A model generated the notes under the pieces. It was given only the letters and a program-made list of their open reading frames with translations, made no database searches and was not told the DNA's origin. Positions 56,608-64,000 of a stretch of 64,000 nucleotides of DNA are shown here, piece by piece. Made by a program: the position numbers and the translations under genes. The first letter of the stretch is position 1. Every line of letters starts with the position of its first letter. This DNA is from Acidobacteriota bacterium (lineage in GTDB: Bacteria; Acidobacteriota; Vicinamibacteria; Vicinamibacterales; SCN-69-37), in the NCBI GenBank assembly GCA_016716905.1, contig JADJUS010000022.1, positions 1,289,501 through 1,353,500 of the forward strand, in the 5' to 3' direction.

Positions 56608-57078
56608 CTACAGGCCCTTGACCGCCGCGAGCACCTCGTCCGCGTGCCCTTCGACCTTGACCTTGTCCCAGCGTTTGGCAATCTTGCTCGCGGCATCAAT
56701 CAAGTACGTCGTGCGCACGATGCCCATGTACTTCCGGCCGTAGCGCATCTTCTCCTGCCACACGCCGTAGCTTTCCGCCACCGCGTGATCCGCGTCGGCC
56801 AGCAGCGGGAAGGTCAACCCATGCTTCTTGGCGAACTTCGCCTTGCTCTTCTCGTCGAGGATGCTCATGCCAAGGACCACCGCGTCCCCGAGCTTCGACA
56901 ACTGCGGCAGCCGTGCCTGGAAGTCGCAGGACTCGGTGGTGCAGCCGGGGGTGTCATCCTTGGGATAGAAGTACAGAACGACCGGACGACCGGCGTACTG
57001 TGACAACTTGTGCGTCACGCCTGCCTGGTCTTTCAGGGTAAAGGTAGGTGCTTTCTTACCGGGTTCTATGAGGGCCAT
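56608..57078 (-). CDS. bcp: Thioredoxin-dependent thiol peroxidase Bcp/PrxQ
   Basis: The 156-residue peroxiredoxin has GKKAPTFTLKDQAGVTHKLS, the active site YPKDDTPGCTTESCDF (peroxidatic Cys and, five residues on, the resolving Cys of atypical 2-Cys PrxQ) and MGIVRTTYLIDAASKIAKRW. Length and motifs are normal. It reduces H2O2 and organic peroxides with thioredoxin in the cytoplasm. It uses Cys, in contrast with the Sec-containing thiol protein 0.4 kb away. Confidence 0.96.
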   Translation of the reverse strand: MALIEPGKKAPTFTLKDQAGVTHKLSQYAGRPVVLYFYPKDDTPGCTTESCDFQARLPQLSKLGDAVVLGMSILDEKSKAKFAKKHGLTFPLLADADHAVAESYGVWQEKMRYGRKYMGIVRTTYLIDAASKIAKRWDKVKVEGHADEVLAAVKGL

Positions 57079-57156
57079 GGCCTAATTCTACCCAACACCC
57101 GCATGAACGCAGGTCGCGTGATCTGGAACGAACCTTGATTAGGTACCCGGAAGGAC

Positions 57157-59265
57157 ATGCGAAGTTACCTGGTGGCGTTCGGGCAGCGCGTGCGGATCAC
57201 GCACCACCGGCTCGGCCGTTGGGCGTGGCCGGTCTGGGTCTCCTCCAGTGCCGTCGCCGTGGTGCTTTTTAACCTGTTGCTCGTGGTTCCCGGGCCAGGC
57301 GGCATTCGTTCGGCCGCGAACATGCCCGTCTCGACCCTTGTCTACGACATGCGTGACCGGCCGGTGTTCAACATCTTCAGAGAGCACCGAACCCTTGTGG
57401 GCCTCAACCAGATTTCCCCGCACATGCTCCGGGCGGTGCTGGCGGTTGAAGACGAGCGCTTCTACCGGCACCATGGCATCGATCTGTGGCGGATGGGCGG
57501 CGCGGCGGTTGCCAATTTCAAGCAGCGGGCGATCGTGCAGGGCGGCTCCACGATCACACAACAACTGGCGCGCAAGACGTTCCTGAACGACAACAAGACG
57601 ATCTGGAGGAAGGCCCGCGAAATTGTGCTGGCCGTTCGACTTGAGTGGGTGTTCTCGAAGGATGAGATCCTCGAGATGTACCTCAACCGGATCTACTTCG
57701 GCCGCGGCTTTTACGGCATCGAGGCCGCTGCGCAGGGCTACTTCGGAAAGCCGGCGCTGGCCCTCACCGTGGATGAAGCAGCGCTGCTGGCCGGCCTGAT
57801 CCAGGCGCCCTCGGCGTACGCGCCGCCGTCGAATCTCGACCGGGCCATTGCGAGACGCACCGTCGTGTTGCGTCGCATGCAAGCGGTGGGCGCGCTGACC
57901 GAAGAGCAAACCGCGCGTGCCATCAAGGCCAAGGTGCAGCTGCGCCGCGAACTCGGGCAACCCCGCTTCGGCGAATATTTCCGCAATCGCGTGGCTCAGG
58001 AACTGGTGGAGCGCTTCGGCGAAGACCAGGTCTGGAATGGCGGCCTGCGCGTCTACACCACCGTCAACCCGCTCATGCAGCGCGCTGCCGAACGTGCGTT
58101 GACGATGGGCCTGAGCCAGATCGAGCGCCGTACCGGTTTTTCAGGACCGCTGCTCGAAGATGACGCAGCGGTGGCGAACGGCCGCACGGCGTACCTCCAG
58201 GGTGCGATTGTCGCCCTTGATCCGCGCAACGGACACGTGCGTGCGCTGGTGGGCGGACGCGACTTCGACGACAGCACCTTCGACCGCGCGATCGACGCAC
58301 AGCGCCAGGCGGGATCGGCGTACAAGCCATTTGTGTTCGCGGCGGCGATCGAGTCGGGTGCGAACCCGGCCACGCTCATCACCGGCATCAACAACGCCAC
58401 CCGCGCATCAGGAGTGGACTGGCGCCCCGACAACGACCGCGGCAGCGACGTTGATGTGCTGACCATGAGAGAAGCGCTCCGCACGTCGAATAACCGCGCG
58501 GCGGTCCGCCTGCTTTCAACCGTGGGCATCCCCGCGGCGGTGGGGGCAGCGGTGCGGCTCGGACTCACGGCTCCCCCGCCCGTGCCATCGCTGGTGCTGG
58601 GTTCGGGCGAGGTCTCGCTGTTGTCGATGACCAGCGCGTACGGCGCCTTCGCCGACCACGGCACCGTGCATACGCCGGTGTTCGTCCGCCGTGTCGAAGA
58701 CAGCGCCGGCGTGGTGCTGTGGGAACACGCCGCGGAAAGCCACCAGGCCCTGTCGCCGTCGACGGCGTTCATGATGGCCGACATGCTGGCCGACGTGGTG
58801 GATCGCGGCACGGGTGCGCGAGCGCGGCAGGAGGGCTTCCTGCTGCCGGCCGGTGGCAAGACGGGCACGACCAACGACTACAAGGACACCTGGTTCGTGG
58901 GCTTCACGCCCACGCTCGTGGCCGGCGTCTGGGCAGGGTTCGACGAGCCGAAGCCAGTGGCGCCCGACGGGTACGCGACAGGCCTGGTCGTACCAATCTG
59001 GGCGCGCTTCATGCGCGGGGCCACGGCGGGCGCAAAGGCTGCCTGGCTGGAAGCACCCGATGATGTGGTGAGTGTGCAGGTGTGCCGCCGATCGGGGTTG
59101 AAGCCCACCGATGCGTGCGCCAAAGACGGCAACTCCGTGGCATTTGAGTACTTCCGTCGCGGGACCGCACCTGACGACTTTTGTGAGTTTCACGGAGGCC
59201 GCTCGTTTTTCGAACGCCTCAACCTGGGCTCGATCGGCTGCAAGCTCTTCGGGAAGGGCTGTTAG
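57157..59265 (+). CDS. Class A penicillin-binding protein (PBP1A-type transglycosylase/transpeptidase)
   Basis: The 702-residue protein has a membrane anchor (VWVSSSAVAVVLFNLLLVVP), the GT51 glycosyltransferase motifs (VEDERFYRHHGID, GGSTITQQLARKTFL, RKAREIVLAVRLEWVFSKDE, LNRIYFGRGFYGIEAAAQGY), and the penicillin-binding domain with SxxK in GSAYKPF, SNN (SxN) and GGKTGTTNDYKDTWFVGF. It polymerises and crosslinks peptidoglycan in the periplasm. The last roughly 50 residues contain four Cys (VCRRSG, DACAKDG, DDFCEFH, GCKLFGKGC). The start lies 78 bp after the divergent bcp gene. Confidence 0.95.
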   Translation: MRSYLVAFGQRVRITHHRLGRWAWPVWVSSSAVAVVLFNLLLVVPGPGGIRSAANMPVSTLVYDMRDRPVFNIFREHRTLVGLNQISPHMLRAVLAVEDERFYRHHGIDLWRMGGAAVANFKQRAIVQGGSTITQQLARKTFLNDNKTIWRKAREIVLAVRLEWVFSKDEILEMYLNRIYFGRGFYGIEAAAQGYFGKPALALTVDEAALLAGLIQAPSAYAPPSNLDRAIARRTVVLRRMQAVGALTEEQTARAIKAKVQLRRELGQPRFGEYFRNRVAQELVERFGEDQVWNGGLRVYTTVNPLMQRAAERALTMGLSQIERRTGFSGPLLEDDAAVANGRTAYLQGAIVALDPRNGHVRALVGGRDFDDSTFDRAIDAQRQAGSAYKPFVFAAAIESGANPATLITGINNATRASGVDWRPDNDRGSDVDVLTMREALRTSNNRAAVRLLSTVGIPAAVGAAVRLGLTAPPPVPSLVLGSGEVSLLSMTSAYGAFADHGTVHTPVFVRRVEDSAGVVLWEHAAESHQALSPSTAFMMADMLADVVDRGTGARARQEGFLLPAGGKTGTTNDYKDTWFVGFTPTLVAGVWAGFDEPKPVAPDGYATGLVVPIWARFMRGATAGAKAAWLEAPDDVVSVQVCRRSGLKPTDACAKDGNSVAFEYFRRGTAPDDFCEFHGGRSFFERLNLGSIGCKLFGKGC

Positions 59266-59269
59266 TCCG

Positions 59270-59379
59270 GAGGGCAGTCACAGACGTACGCCGCGATAGG
59301 ATCTTTGAGTTCGTTTCCCGCGATCGACTACGAAACGACCTCAGAGGCCTATCCGCGGCGTGCGTTTGTGACTGCCCTC
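59270..59379. terminator. Long hairpin downstream of the PBP gene enclosing a dispersed-repeat copy
   Basis: Arms 59270-59300 and 59348-59379 pair along about 31 positions with two mismatches and one bulge. A CTTTT tail (59379-59383) follows, giving an intrinsic-terminator appearance for the upstream PBP gene. The 47-nt loop ends with AAACGACCTCAGAGG (59333-59347), a copy of the repeat seen four times at 26082-26186. Confidence 0.7.
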
Positions 59380-59450
59380 TTTTCCCAGATGTGACTCCTA
59401 CGTGACCGTCCGTTTGCGCCCGGCAGTCTCGCTACAATGAGCGAGACACC

Positions 59451-61583
59451 GTGCGAGACATTCTCCCATCAGCCACCGTGGCCTTCCACGGCGCAACCAC
59501 CCACCGTGCGGTGCGATTCGGCCCGTTCAGGTTCGATTGGCTCGACAAGATCCTCACGCGCGAAGGCACCGAGGTGCGTCTGCCGCCACGCGCGCACGGC
59601 ATCCTCGCGTACATGCTGGAGCGGCCAGGACGAGTCGTTTCCAAACAGGAGCTGATCGATGCCGTCTGGAAGGACGCGTTCGTCAGTGAATCGTCGCTGA
59701 CCGAAGCCATTGGGGTGCTCCGGCAGGCGCTGGGTGATTCGGCGTCGGGCGCGGAGTACATCCAGACCGTGCACCGGCGCGGCTATCGTTTCGTTGCCGC
59801 GCTCAGTATCGAGGCGCAATCGGCTGGAGCCGGCGCGACGGCCGTGGCGCCAACGCTTGTAGTGGCGCCCGATCGTCAGGCACCTCGATCGCGGGTGGCA
59901 GCAGTGAGCATCGCAGCGGCTGTCGTGCTCGCCGTTGGGGCGTTGATCTACTGGATGCTGCCGCGCGCCGACACGACGCCTGCGGTCACACGCGCCACGA
60001 TCACGCTGCCGGTAGCTCAGGCGCCCGCGCCGGGGCTGACTGCCCAACCGGTGGCCGAACTCTCGCCCGATGGCCGCCGCATCATCTACGTGGCTGGCGC
60101 GCCGGGAAGTTACCGGCTGTTTCTGCGAGCCATCGATCAGTTCGACGCGATCCCCGTGCCAGGCACCGATGGCGCGCACGCGCCATTTTTCTCGCCCGAC
60201 GGGGCATCGATCGGGTTCTTCGCCAGGGGCCGGCTGATGGTAATGACCTTGCCCGACGGACAGCCGATTGATCTGGCCGACGCCGGCGGGGGTCAGGGCG
60301 GCTGGTGGCACACCGACGGCACCATCACCTTCGCCACCGGATCGCAGGAGGGCGTCTTCCGCATCAGCGCCACGGGCGGCGAGCGGCGGCCGGTCGTCAT
60401 CGTGGGTCTTGATGGCGCCACCGTGCGTCATCCCACGCTCACCCGGGATGGGCAGACCCTGCTCGCCACGGCGTGGAAGTTCAATGTGCGTCATTCAGAG
60501 GTCGTGGCCGTGGACATGACCTCGGGCGCTGTACGAACGATTGCGCGCGGCGTCCATCCCCGGGCGCTGGACGATCAGCGCGTGGTCTATCTTCGCGATG
60601 GCGACCTGGTGGCTGCGCCACTCGACGGATCAGGACCAGAGACGTCCCTGATCTCGGCGGTGATGACCGGAGTCACGGGCGCCGGCCAGTACTCGCTGGC
60701 GGCAAACGGCACCCTGCTGTACCTGCCCGACTCGCCAACCCGCCTGCTGCGGCGCATGGTGCGCATTTCCCCGAAAGGCGTCGAAGAGCCTCTGCTGTTC
60801 GAACCGCGAGCGTTCCAGAACCTGGCGATCTCGCCCGATGGCCGCCGTCTGGCCGTCAGCATCTACGATCGTGGCGCCTCGGACATCTGGGCCGGTGAGA
60901 TCGACCGCGGCATTCTGCAACGGATGACCACCGATGGCGGCAACGTCGATCCGGTGTGGTCTCATGACGGAACCTCGATCCTCTTTGCCACCGCACAGCC
61001 CGGCGCCACCAGGGTCTATCGCATGCCCGCCGATGGCACCGCGCCCGCAATCCTCGTGTCGTCGGTCACGTCGCTGTCGCCGTCATCGGTCACCGCCGAC
61101 GGCCGTGTATTCGCCGCGCGATTGGGCCCGGGTGGCGGCGCCGACATCCTGGTCATCGAACCCGACGGCACCACTCGCGATTGGCTCGCGACTGCCGCAA
61201 ACGAGTCCAGCCCGCGCGTGTCTCCCGACAACCGGTTCGTGGCGTACCGCTCCAACCGCAGCGGCCGCTTCGAAATCTACGTGCGCGCCATCTCGGGCAC
61301 CGGGCCCGACCACCAGGTATCGGTCAACGGCGGCACACGGCCCGACTGGTCAGGCGACTCCCGCGCCATCTTCTTTGTGGGCCCCGACCGCGGCATCCTC
61401 CGCGCGACGTGGCACGAGGGCGCTGCCGGACGTCCCCAACCGCTCGCGGGCGGCACCGATCTCGTCTGGAGCCGCGTCGGCGAAGGCGGCGCGATCGGCT
61501 TCAAGGCCATCGAAGAAGAGCGCCCGCTGACGACGTTGAACCTTGTGGTGGGCTGGACGCGCGAAGTCTCGCGCGCGCGCTGA
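59451..61583 (+). CDS. Membrane-bound winged-helix (CadC-like) regulator with TolB-type beta-propeller
   Basis: Translation starts at GTG 59451. Residues 20-120 form an OmpR/CadC-type winged helix (RFGPFRFDWLDKILTREGTE, ELIDAVWKDAFVSESSLTEA, YIQTVHRRGYRFVAAL). A single helix follows (VAAVSIAAAVVLAVGALIYW, about 150-170). The rest is a WD40/PD40-like TolB propeller with repeated SPDGRRI-type turns (ELSPDGRRIIYVAGAPGSYR, FFSPDGASIGFFA, AISPDGRRLAVSIYDRGASD). Cytoplasmic DNA binding would thus be linked to a periplasmic sensor without phosphorelay. Such proteins are numerous in Acidobacteria, with unknown targets. Confidence 0.9.
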   Translation: MRDILPSATVAFHGATTHRAVRFGPFRFDWLDKILTREGTEVRLPPRAHGILAYMLERPGRVVSKQELIDAVWKDAFVSESSLTEAIGVLRQALGDSASGAEYIQTVHRRGYRFVAALSIEAQSAGAGATAVAPTLVVAPDRQAPRSRVAAVSIAAAVVLAVGALIYWMLPRADTTPAVTRATITLPVAQAPAPGLTAQPVAELSPDGRRIIYVAGAPGSYRLFLRAIDQFDAIPVPGTDGAHAPFFSPDGASIGFFARGRLMVMTLPDGQPIDLADAGGGQGGWWHTDGTITFATGSQEGVFRISATGGERRPVVIVGLDGATVRHPTLTRDGQTLLATAWKFNVRHSEVVAVDMTSGAVRTIARGVHPRALDDQRVVYLRDGDLVAAPLDGSGPETSLISAVMTGVTGAGQYSLAANGTLLYLPDSPTRLLRRMVRISPKGVEEPLLFEPRAFQNLAISPDGRRLAVSIYDRGASDIWAGEIDRGILQRMTTDGGNVDPVWSHDGTSILFATAQPGATRVYRMPADGTAPAILVSSVTSLSPSSVTADGRVFAARLGPGGGADILVIEPDGTTRDWLATAANESSPRVSPDNRFVAYRSNRSGRFEIYVRAISGTGPDHQVSVNGGTRPDWSGDSRAIFFVGPDRGILRATWHEGAAGRPQPLAGGTDLVWSRVGEGGAIGFKAIEEERPLTTLNLVVGWTREVSRAR

Positions 61584-61594
61584 AATTCAGGATA

Positions 61595-61823
61595 TTCACC
61601 ATGAAGTTCCATGAAGATCCATGGAGGATCTTGGGGCTGTCAGAAAGCGCGGGGTTGAGGGCCCGGCTCCCGCCGGGCTGCGCGATCGGAAGGAAACCAC
61701 AAACGAACGCACCGCTTGAGTGAGTCGGTGTGTTCGTTTGTAGTTTCCTTCCGATCGTGCATGCCGCCGAAGGCGGCACTCAACCCCGCGCCTTCATGGA
61801 TCTTCATGGAGCTTCATAGTGAA
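61595..61823. repeat. Cloverleaf-like palindromic element, copy B (inverted relative to copy A)
   Basis: The 229-bp element has the same outer repeats (TTCACCATGAAG; CTTCATAGTGAA), closing stem and three arms as copy A: GCCCGGC-TCCC-GCCGGGC, a central 32-bp stem (61683-61714 with 61726-61757) and GCCGCC-GAA-GGCGGC. The central stem differs from copy A at about eight positions while staying paired. It fills the convergent gap between the TolB regulator and the amidohydrolase, and the amidohydrolase stop (61814-61816) lies inside its right end. Confidence 0.85.
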
Positions 61824-62767
61824 ATCCCGGGCGGCCCCAACAAACCAGGCATAATCCGCAGGGCGTTGTCGCGTTCGATCGCCCGCAGATCGGCGGCCGG
61901 GAATCCGCGACCGCGCAGGGCTTCGGCGTGCTCAGCGGCGGTGCGATACGGAAAGTCGCTGCCAAACAGCACCTGCGACGAGGGAGCCACCGTCAGCAGC
62001 GAGGCCAACGCCGCCGGATGCGACGCCTGGGCCGTGTCGTAGTAGAACCGCCGCAATTCGTGCTCAACACCGTGAGGCACGCGCTCGGCGAGCCTGGGCT
62101 TCATCATCGGCAGGCGGATGAATCGTTCAACAAGGAACGGCATCGTGCCTCCGCCATGAGAAAAGATCAGTCGCATGTCCGGGTACCGCGCGGCCGTCCC
62201 GCTGAACAGAAGACTCGCGATCGCCCGTGACGTATCGGTCGCGAGCTCCACCACCACATCGGGCACATCAGGAATCAGGTTCGTGCAGCACGAGACACTG
62301 GCCGGGTGCGTGTAGACCACAGCCTTCCGGCGGTTCAGTTCCTCCATGACCGGCGCAAACGCGGGATCCCCGAGCCACCGGTCGCCGTAATTCGTCAGCA
62401 GGCCGATGCCGTCGGCCTTGAGCGTATCGAGTGCGTACGCGATCTCCGCCAGCGTGCCGTCGATGTCGGGCATCGGCATCACGGCGAACATGCCGAAGCG
62501 GCCTCGGCGGTCGGCCACAAGCTTCGCCGAGTAATCGTTGCACGCGCGCGCCACCTTGCGGGCCCACCACGGGCTCAGGAATCGCAACGCGGGCGCCGTG
62601 ATGGACGTGACGGCCGTGGCCACGCCGCCCTTGTCCATGTCTTCAATGGACTTCGACGGTGTCCAGCGCCGCATCGGGCCCACGATGCCGCGCGCAAGGA
62701 CCGCCATCAAATATGCCGGCGGCGTGTGGTGATGGTGAACGTCGATCCGGTGCGGTGTGGCGGACAT
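61814..62767 (-). CDS. Amidohydrolase-2 family protein (ACMSD/gamma-resorcylate decarboxylase-like)
   Basis: The 317-residue TIM-barrel protein has an N-terminal metal motif IDVHHHHTPPAYL, THPASVSCC in the middle, HGGGTMPFLVERF (metal His) and LFGSDFPYRT with the catalytic Asp at the C-terminus. This set is typical of ACMSD-related non-oxidative decarboxylases and hydratases. The start codon directly abuts the stop of the upstream FMO gene (0 bp), so the two are probably co-transcribed. The last codons and stop lie in the cloverleaf element. Confidence 0.9.
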   Translation of the reverse strand: MSATPHRIDVHHHHTPPAYLMAVLARGIVGPMRRWTPSKSIEDMDKGGVATAVTSITAPALRFLSPWWARKVARACNDYSAKLVADRRGRFGMFAVMPMPDIDGTLAEIAYALDTLKADGIGLLTNYGDRWLGDPAFAPVMEELNRRKAVVYTHPASVSCCTNLIPDVPDVVVELATDTSRAIASLLFSGTAARYPDMRLIFSHGGGTMPFLVERFIRLPMMKPRLAERVPHGVEHELRRFYYDTAQASHPAALASLLTVAPSSQVLFGSDFPYRTAAEHAEALRGRGFPAADLRAIERDNALRIMPGLLGPPGISL

Positions 62768-64000
62768 TTACCGTGCCTTCAGATCAAGTTTTGGCGCAAA
62801 CTCCGGCCCGAGGAAGCGATGAAGGAGGCGCGACAGGCGCCAGTGCAGATGGTAGGCCATCAGCATCGGCGCGGGGTGCGCAATCGGCAGCGACTCAATC
62901 ACACGCCGGGCAACTTCTGGCGCGGCATGTGGGCCTGTCAGCCGGTACTGCGCCGAGACAAAGGGCGCGGCAAAAAAGCGCCGCCGAAACTCACGGCTCT
63001 CGCGCGCAATCGCCTCATCGGTCGGCTTGCACCCGATTTGCGACGCGAGCGCGTCACACGCCGATGTGAAATCCACCAGGGTGCCGAGGCGCCCATCGAG
63101 AGCGCGGAAGAGCCGGCGTTGCGCCTCCGTCTGGCGTGCCGTGGCCGCGCGCATCTCGCTCTCCAACGGCAGTGTCACCGCGCCGCTCATGAGTTGCGCG
63201 AACCAACGGGCCTGCAACTCGGCCACGGGAGGGATGGCGCCGAACGCGGGCCGGATCTGGCCGATGAACGCGAGGTCTTTTCCAACGCTTGGGTTGAACG
63301 TATGGAGGAATCGCGGAAGGCTCGCCGAGGCCTCGTCGAGAAACGAGGCCTGCTGCCTGAACCCCGTGCAGTAGATCACAAGGTCCGGTTCGACGCTGCT
63401 GCCGTCGCTGAAACAAACCCGGCTTCCCTCGAATCGTTCGATGGCGCCCACACGCCGGCACCGGCCAAGGGCGATCGCCCGGACGAAGTCGTCGCTCTTG
63501 GTGCCGAAATTCTCCAGCACCCGTCCGCCAGACTCCTTGAGGAGCGCTTCCGTCAGTCGCCGCACGCGCAAGGCGGTACGGGCTTCTGCCAGCGCGGCCC
63601 GGCCTCTGACCAGACGTCGCGGATGAAACAGCGGCAGGATGTCGTAGAGCAACCGTGACGTCGCCTGCAAGCCGCGCTCGCCCACCAGCAGCGGGAAGAA
63701 CATCACCCGATAGATCCGCCGCTTCCACCTATCGTCGGGATGACGAGTCTGATAAATCCAGGCCGATGGGCTGTGATTGAGCCGCGTGATCTGGTGATCG
63801 TGCGGGAGGCCGCGGGTGTTTCTGGGTCGTACCGCGACGCCCCTTCGCAGCGACAGGGTGACCTCAGCAGCGTGGTTGGCGGCTTCGGCGGCAATCTCGG
63901 CGCCCGACTCGCCTCCACCAACCACCAGCACGCGTTTCCCGCGAAGTTGATCGGGATTGCGGTACTGCGCGCTGTGCAGGATCTGTCCGGTAAACGTGTC
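62768..64000 (-). CDS. Flavin-containing monooxygenase-like NAD(P)-binding protein; 5' end lies outside the window
   Basis: The frame is open from the right edge (411 codons). The partial N-terminus contains the FMO fingerprint region FTGQILHSAQYRNPDQLRGK (F-x-G-x3-H-x3-Y) followed by the second Rossmann GxGxxG motif RVLVVGGGESGAEIAAEAAN. DLVIYCTGFRQQASFL is the ATG-like region of group B monooxygenases. FAD-dependent oxygenation of N, S or ketone substrates with NADPH is expected. The protein's N-terminal FAD motif is off the window, and its substrate may be linked to the downstream amidohydrolase. Confidence 0.88.
   Translation of the reverse strand, partial: DTFTGQILHSAQYRNPDQLRGKRVLVVGGGESGAEIAAEAANHAAEVTLSLRRGVAVRPRNTRGLPHDHQITRLNHSPSAWIYQTRHPDDRWKRRIYRVMFFPLLVGERGLQATSRLLYDILPLFHPRRLVRGRAALAEARTALRVRRLTEALLKESGGRVLENFGTKSDDFVRAIALGRCRRVGAIERFEGSRVCFSDGSSVEPDLVIYCTGFRQQASFLDEASASLPRFLHTFNPSVGKDLAFIGQIRPAFGAIPPVAELQARWFAQLMSGAVTLPLESEMRAATARQTEAQRRLFRALDGRLGTLVDFTSACDALASQIGCKPTDEAIARESREFRRRFFAAPFVSAQYRLTGPHAAPEVARRVIESLPIAHPAPMLMAYHLHWRLSRLLHRFLGPEFAPKLDLKAR

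Overview
The window looks like part of a high-GC Gram-negative chromosome, most likely Acidobacteriota and probably a Vicinamibacteria-type soil lineage. This is inferred from family content: a DUF1587/1592/1588/1585 cytochrome-like protein next to a DUF1552 protein, an ADOP-type FtsX permease, a large TonB-dependent receptor with an N-terminal carboxypeptidase-regulatory-like domain, a sulfatase-like protein with TPRs, and a winged-helix/TolB-propeller regulator. No rRNA, tRNA, prophage, insertion sequence or CRISPR array was recognised.

Layout. 1-6998: a partial CocE-type hydrolase, an SDR/DUF2867 protein, an ECF sigma factor with its DGPF/YCII partner, a frameshifted DAACS symporter and a MATE exporter. 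7078-12941: a secreted DUF1592-DUF1552-ankyrin operon and an FmdB zinc ribbon. 13032-20086: an HTH-DUF1579-SRPBCC-membrane operon, a P1B ATPase, a nitrilase-family hydrolase, an iodotyrosine-deiodinase-like nitroreductase and a VOC protein. 20353-28310: ADOP permease, XdhC, a two-RCK potassium channel, a MobA/MocA-like enzyme and a PQQ-type propeller, most of them interrupted by frameshifts at short homopolymers. 28250-35029: a divergent lipid locus. The minus-strand arm is acyltransferase, Tam41-like nucleotidyltransferase, CDP-alcohol phosphatidyltransferase. The plus-strand arm is alpha-oxoamine synthase, acetoacetate-decarboxylase-like protein, lipid kinase, zinc dehydrogenase. 35142-45091: glnS, two tandem giant NTT-HEAT-CNBD proteins and a secreted kinase-like protein. 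45235-64000: TonB receptor, sulfatase-TPR, YtxJ, prfC, ACR3/ArsC arsenic genes, an apparent selenoprotein, Bcp, PBP1A, a wHTH-TolB regulator, an amidohydrolase and a partial FMO.

The strongest candidates for something new are as follows. (1) A secreted thioredoxin-like/DsbD-N fusion whose first active-site Cys codon is TGA (U-x-x-C) with a SECIS-like hairpin 14 nt downstream. (2) The divergent lipid locus, which combines a complete phosphatidic acid to CDP-diacylglycerol to phospholipid module with a sphingolipid-like module, the two arms starting from one shared CATG. (3) Two NTT-type carriers translationally coupled to a secreted kinase, suggesting phosphorylation outside the cytoplasm. (4) A rich set of non-coding palindromes at gene 3' ends: a cloverleaf element in two copies with base-pair covariation, a 24-nt hairpin family with covarying stems, an ACGACCTCNGAGGT repeat that supplies identical C-terminal tails to two convergent genes, and heptamer arrays abutting stop codons. 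Eight of nine convergent gene junctions carry such a structure.

Caution: at least eight reading-frame breaks sit at short G/C runs. They look more like residual sequencing indels than true gene decay, but this cannot be settled from sequence alone.
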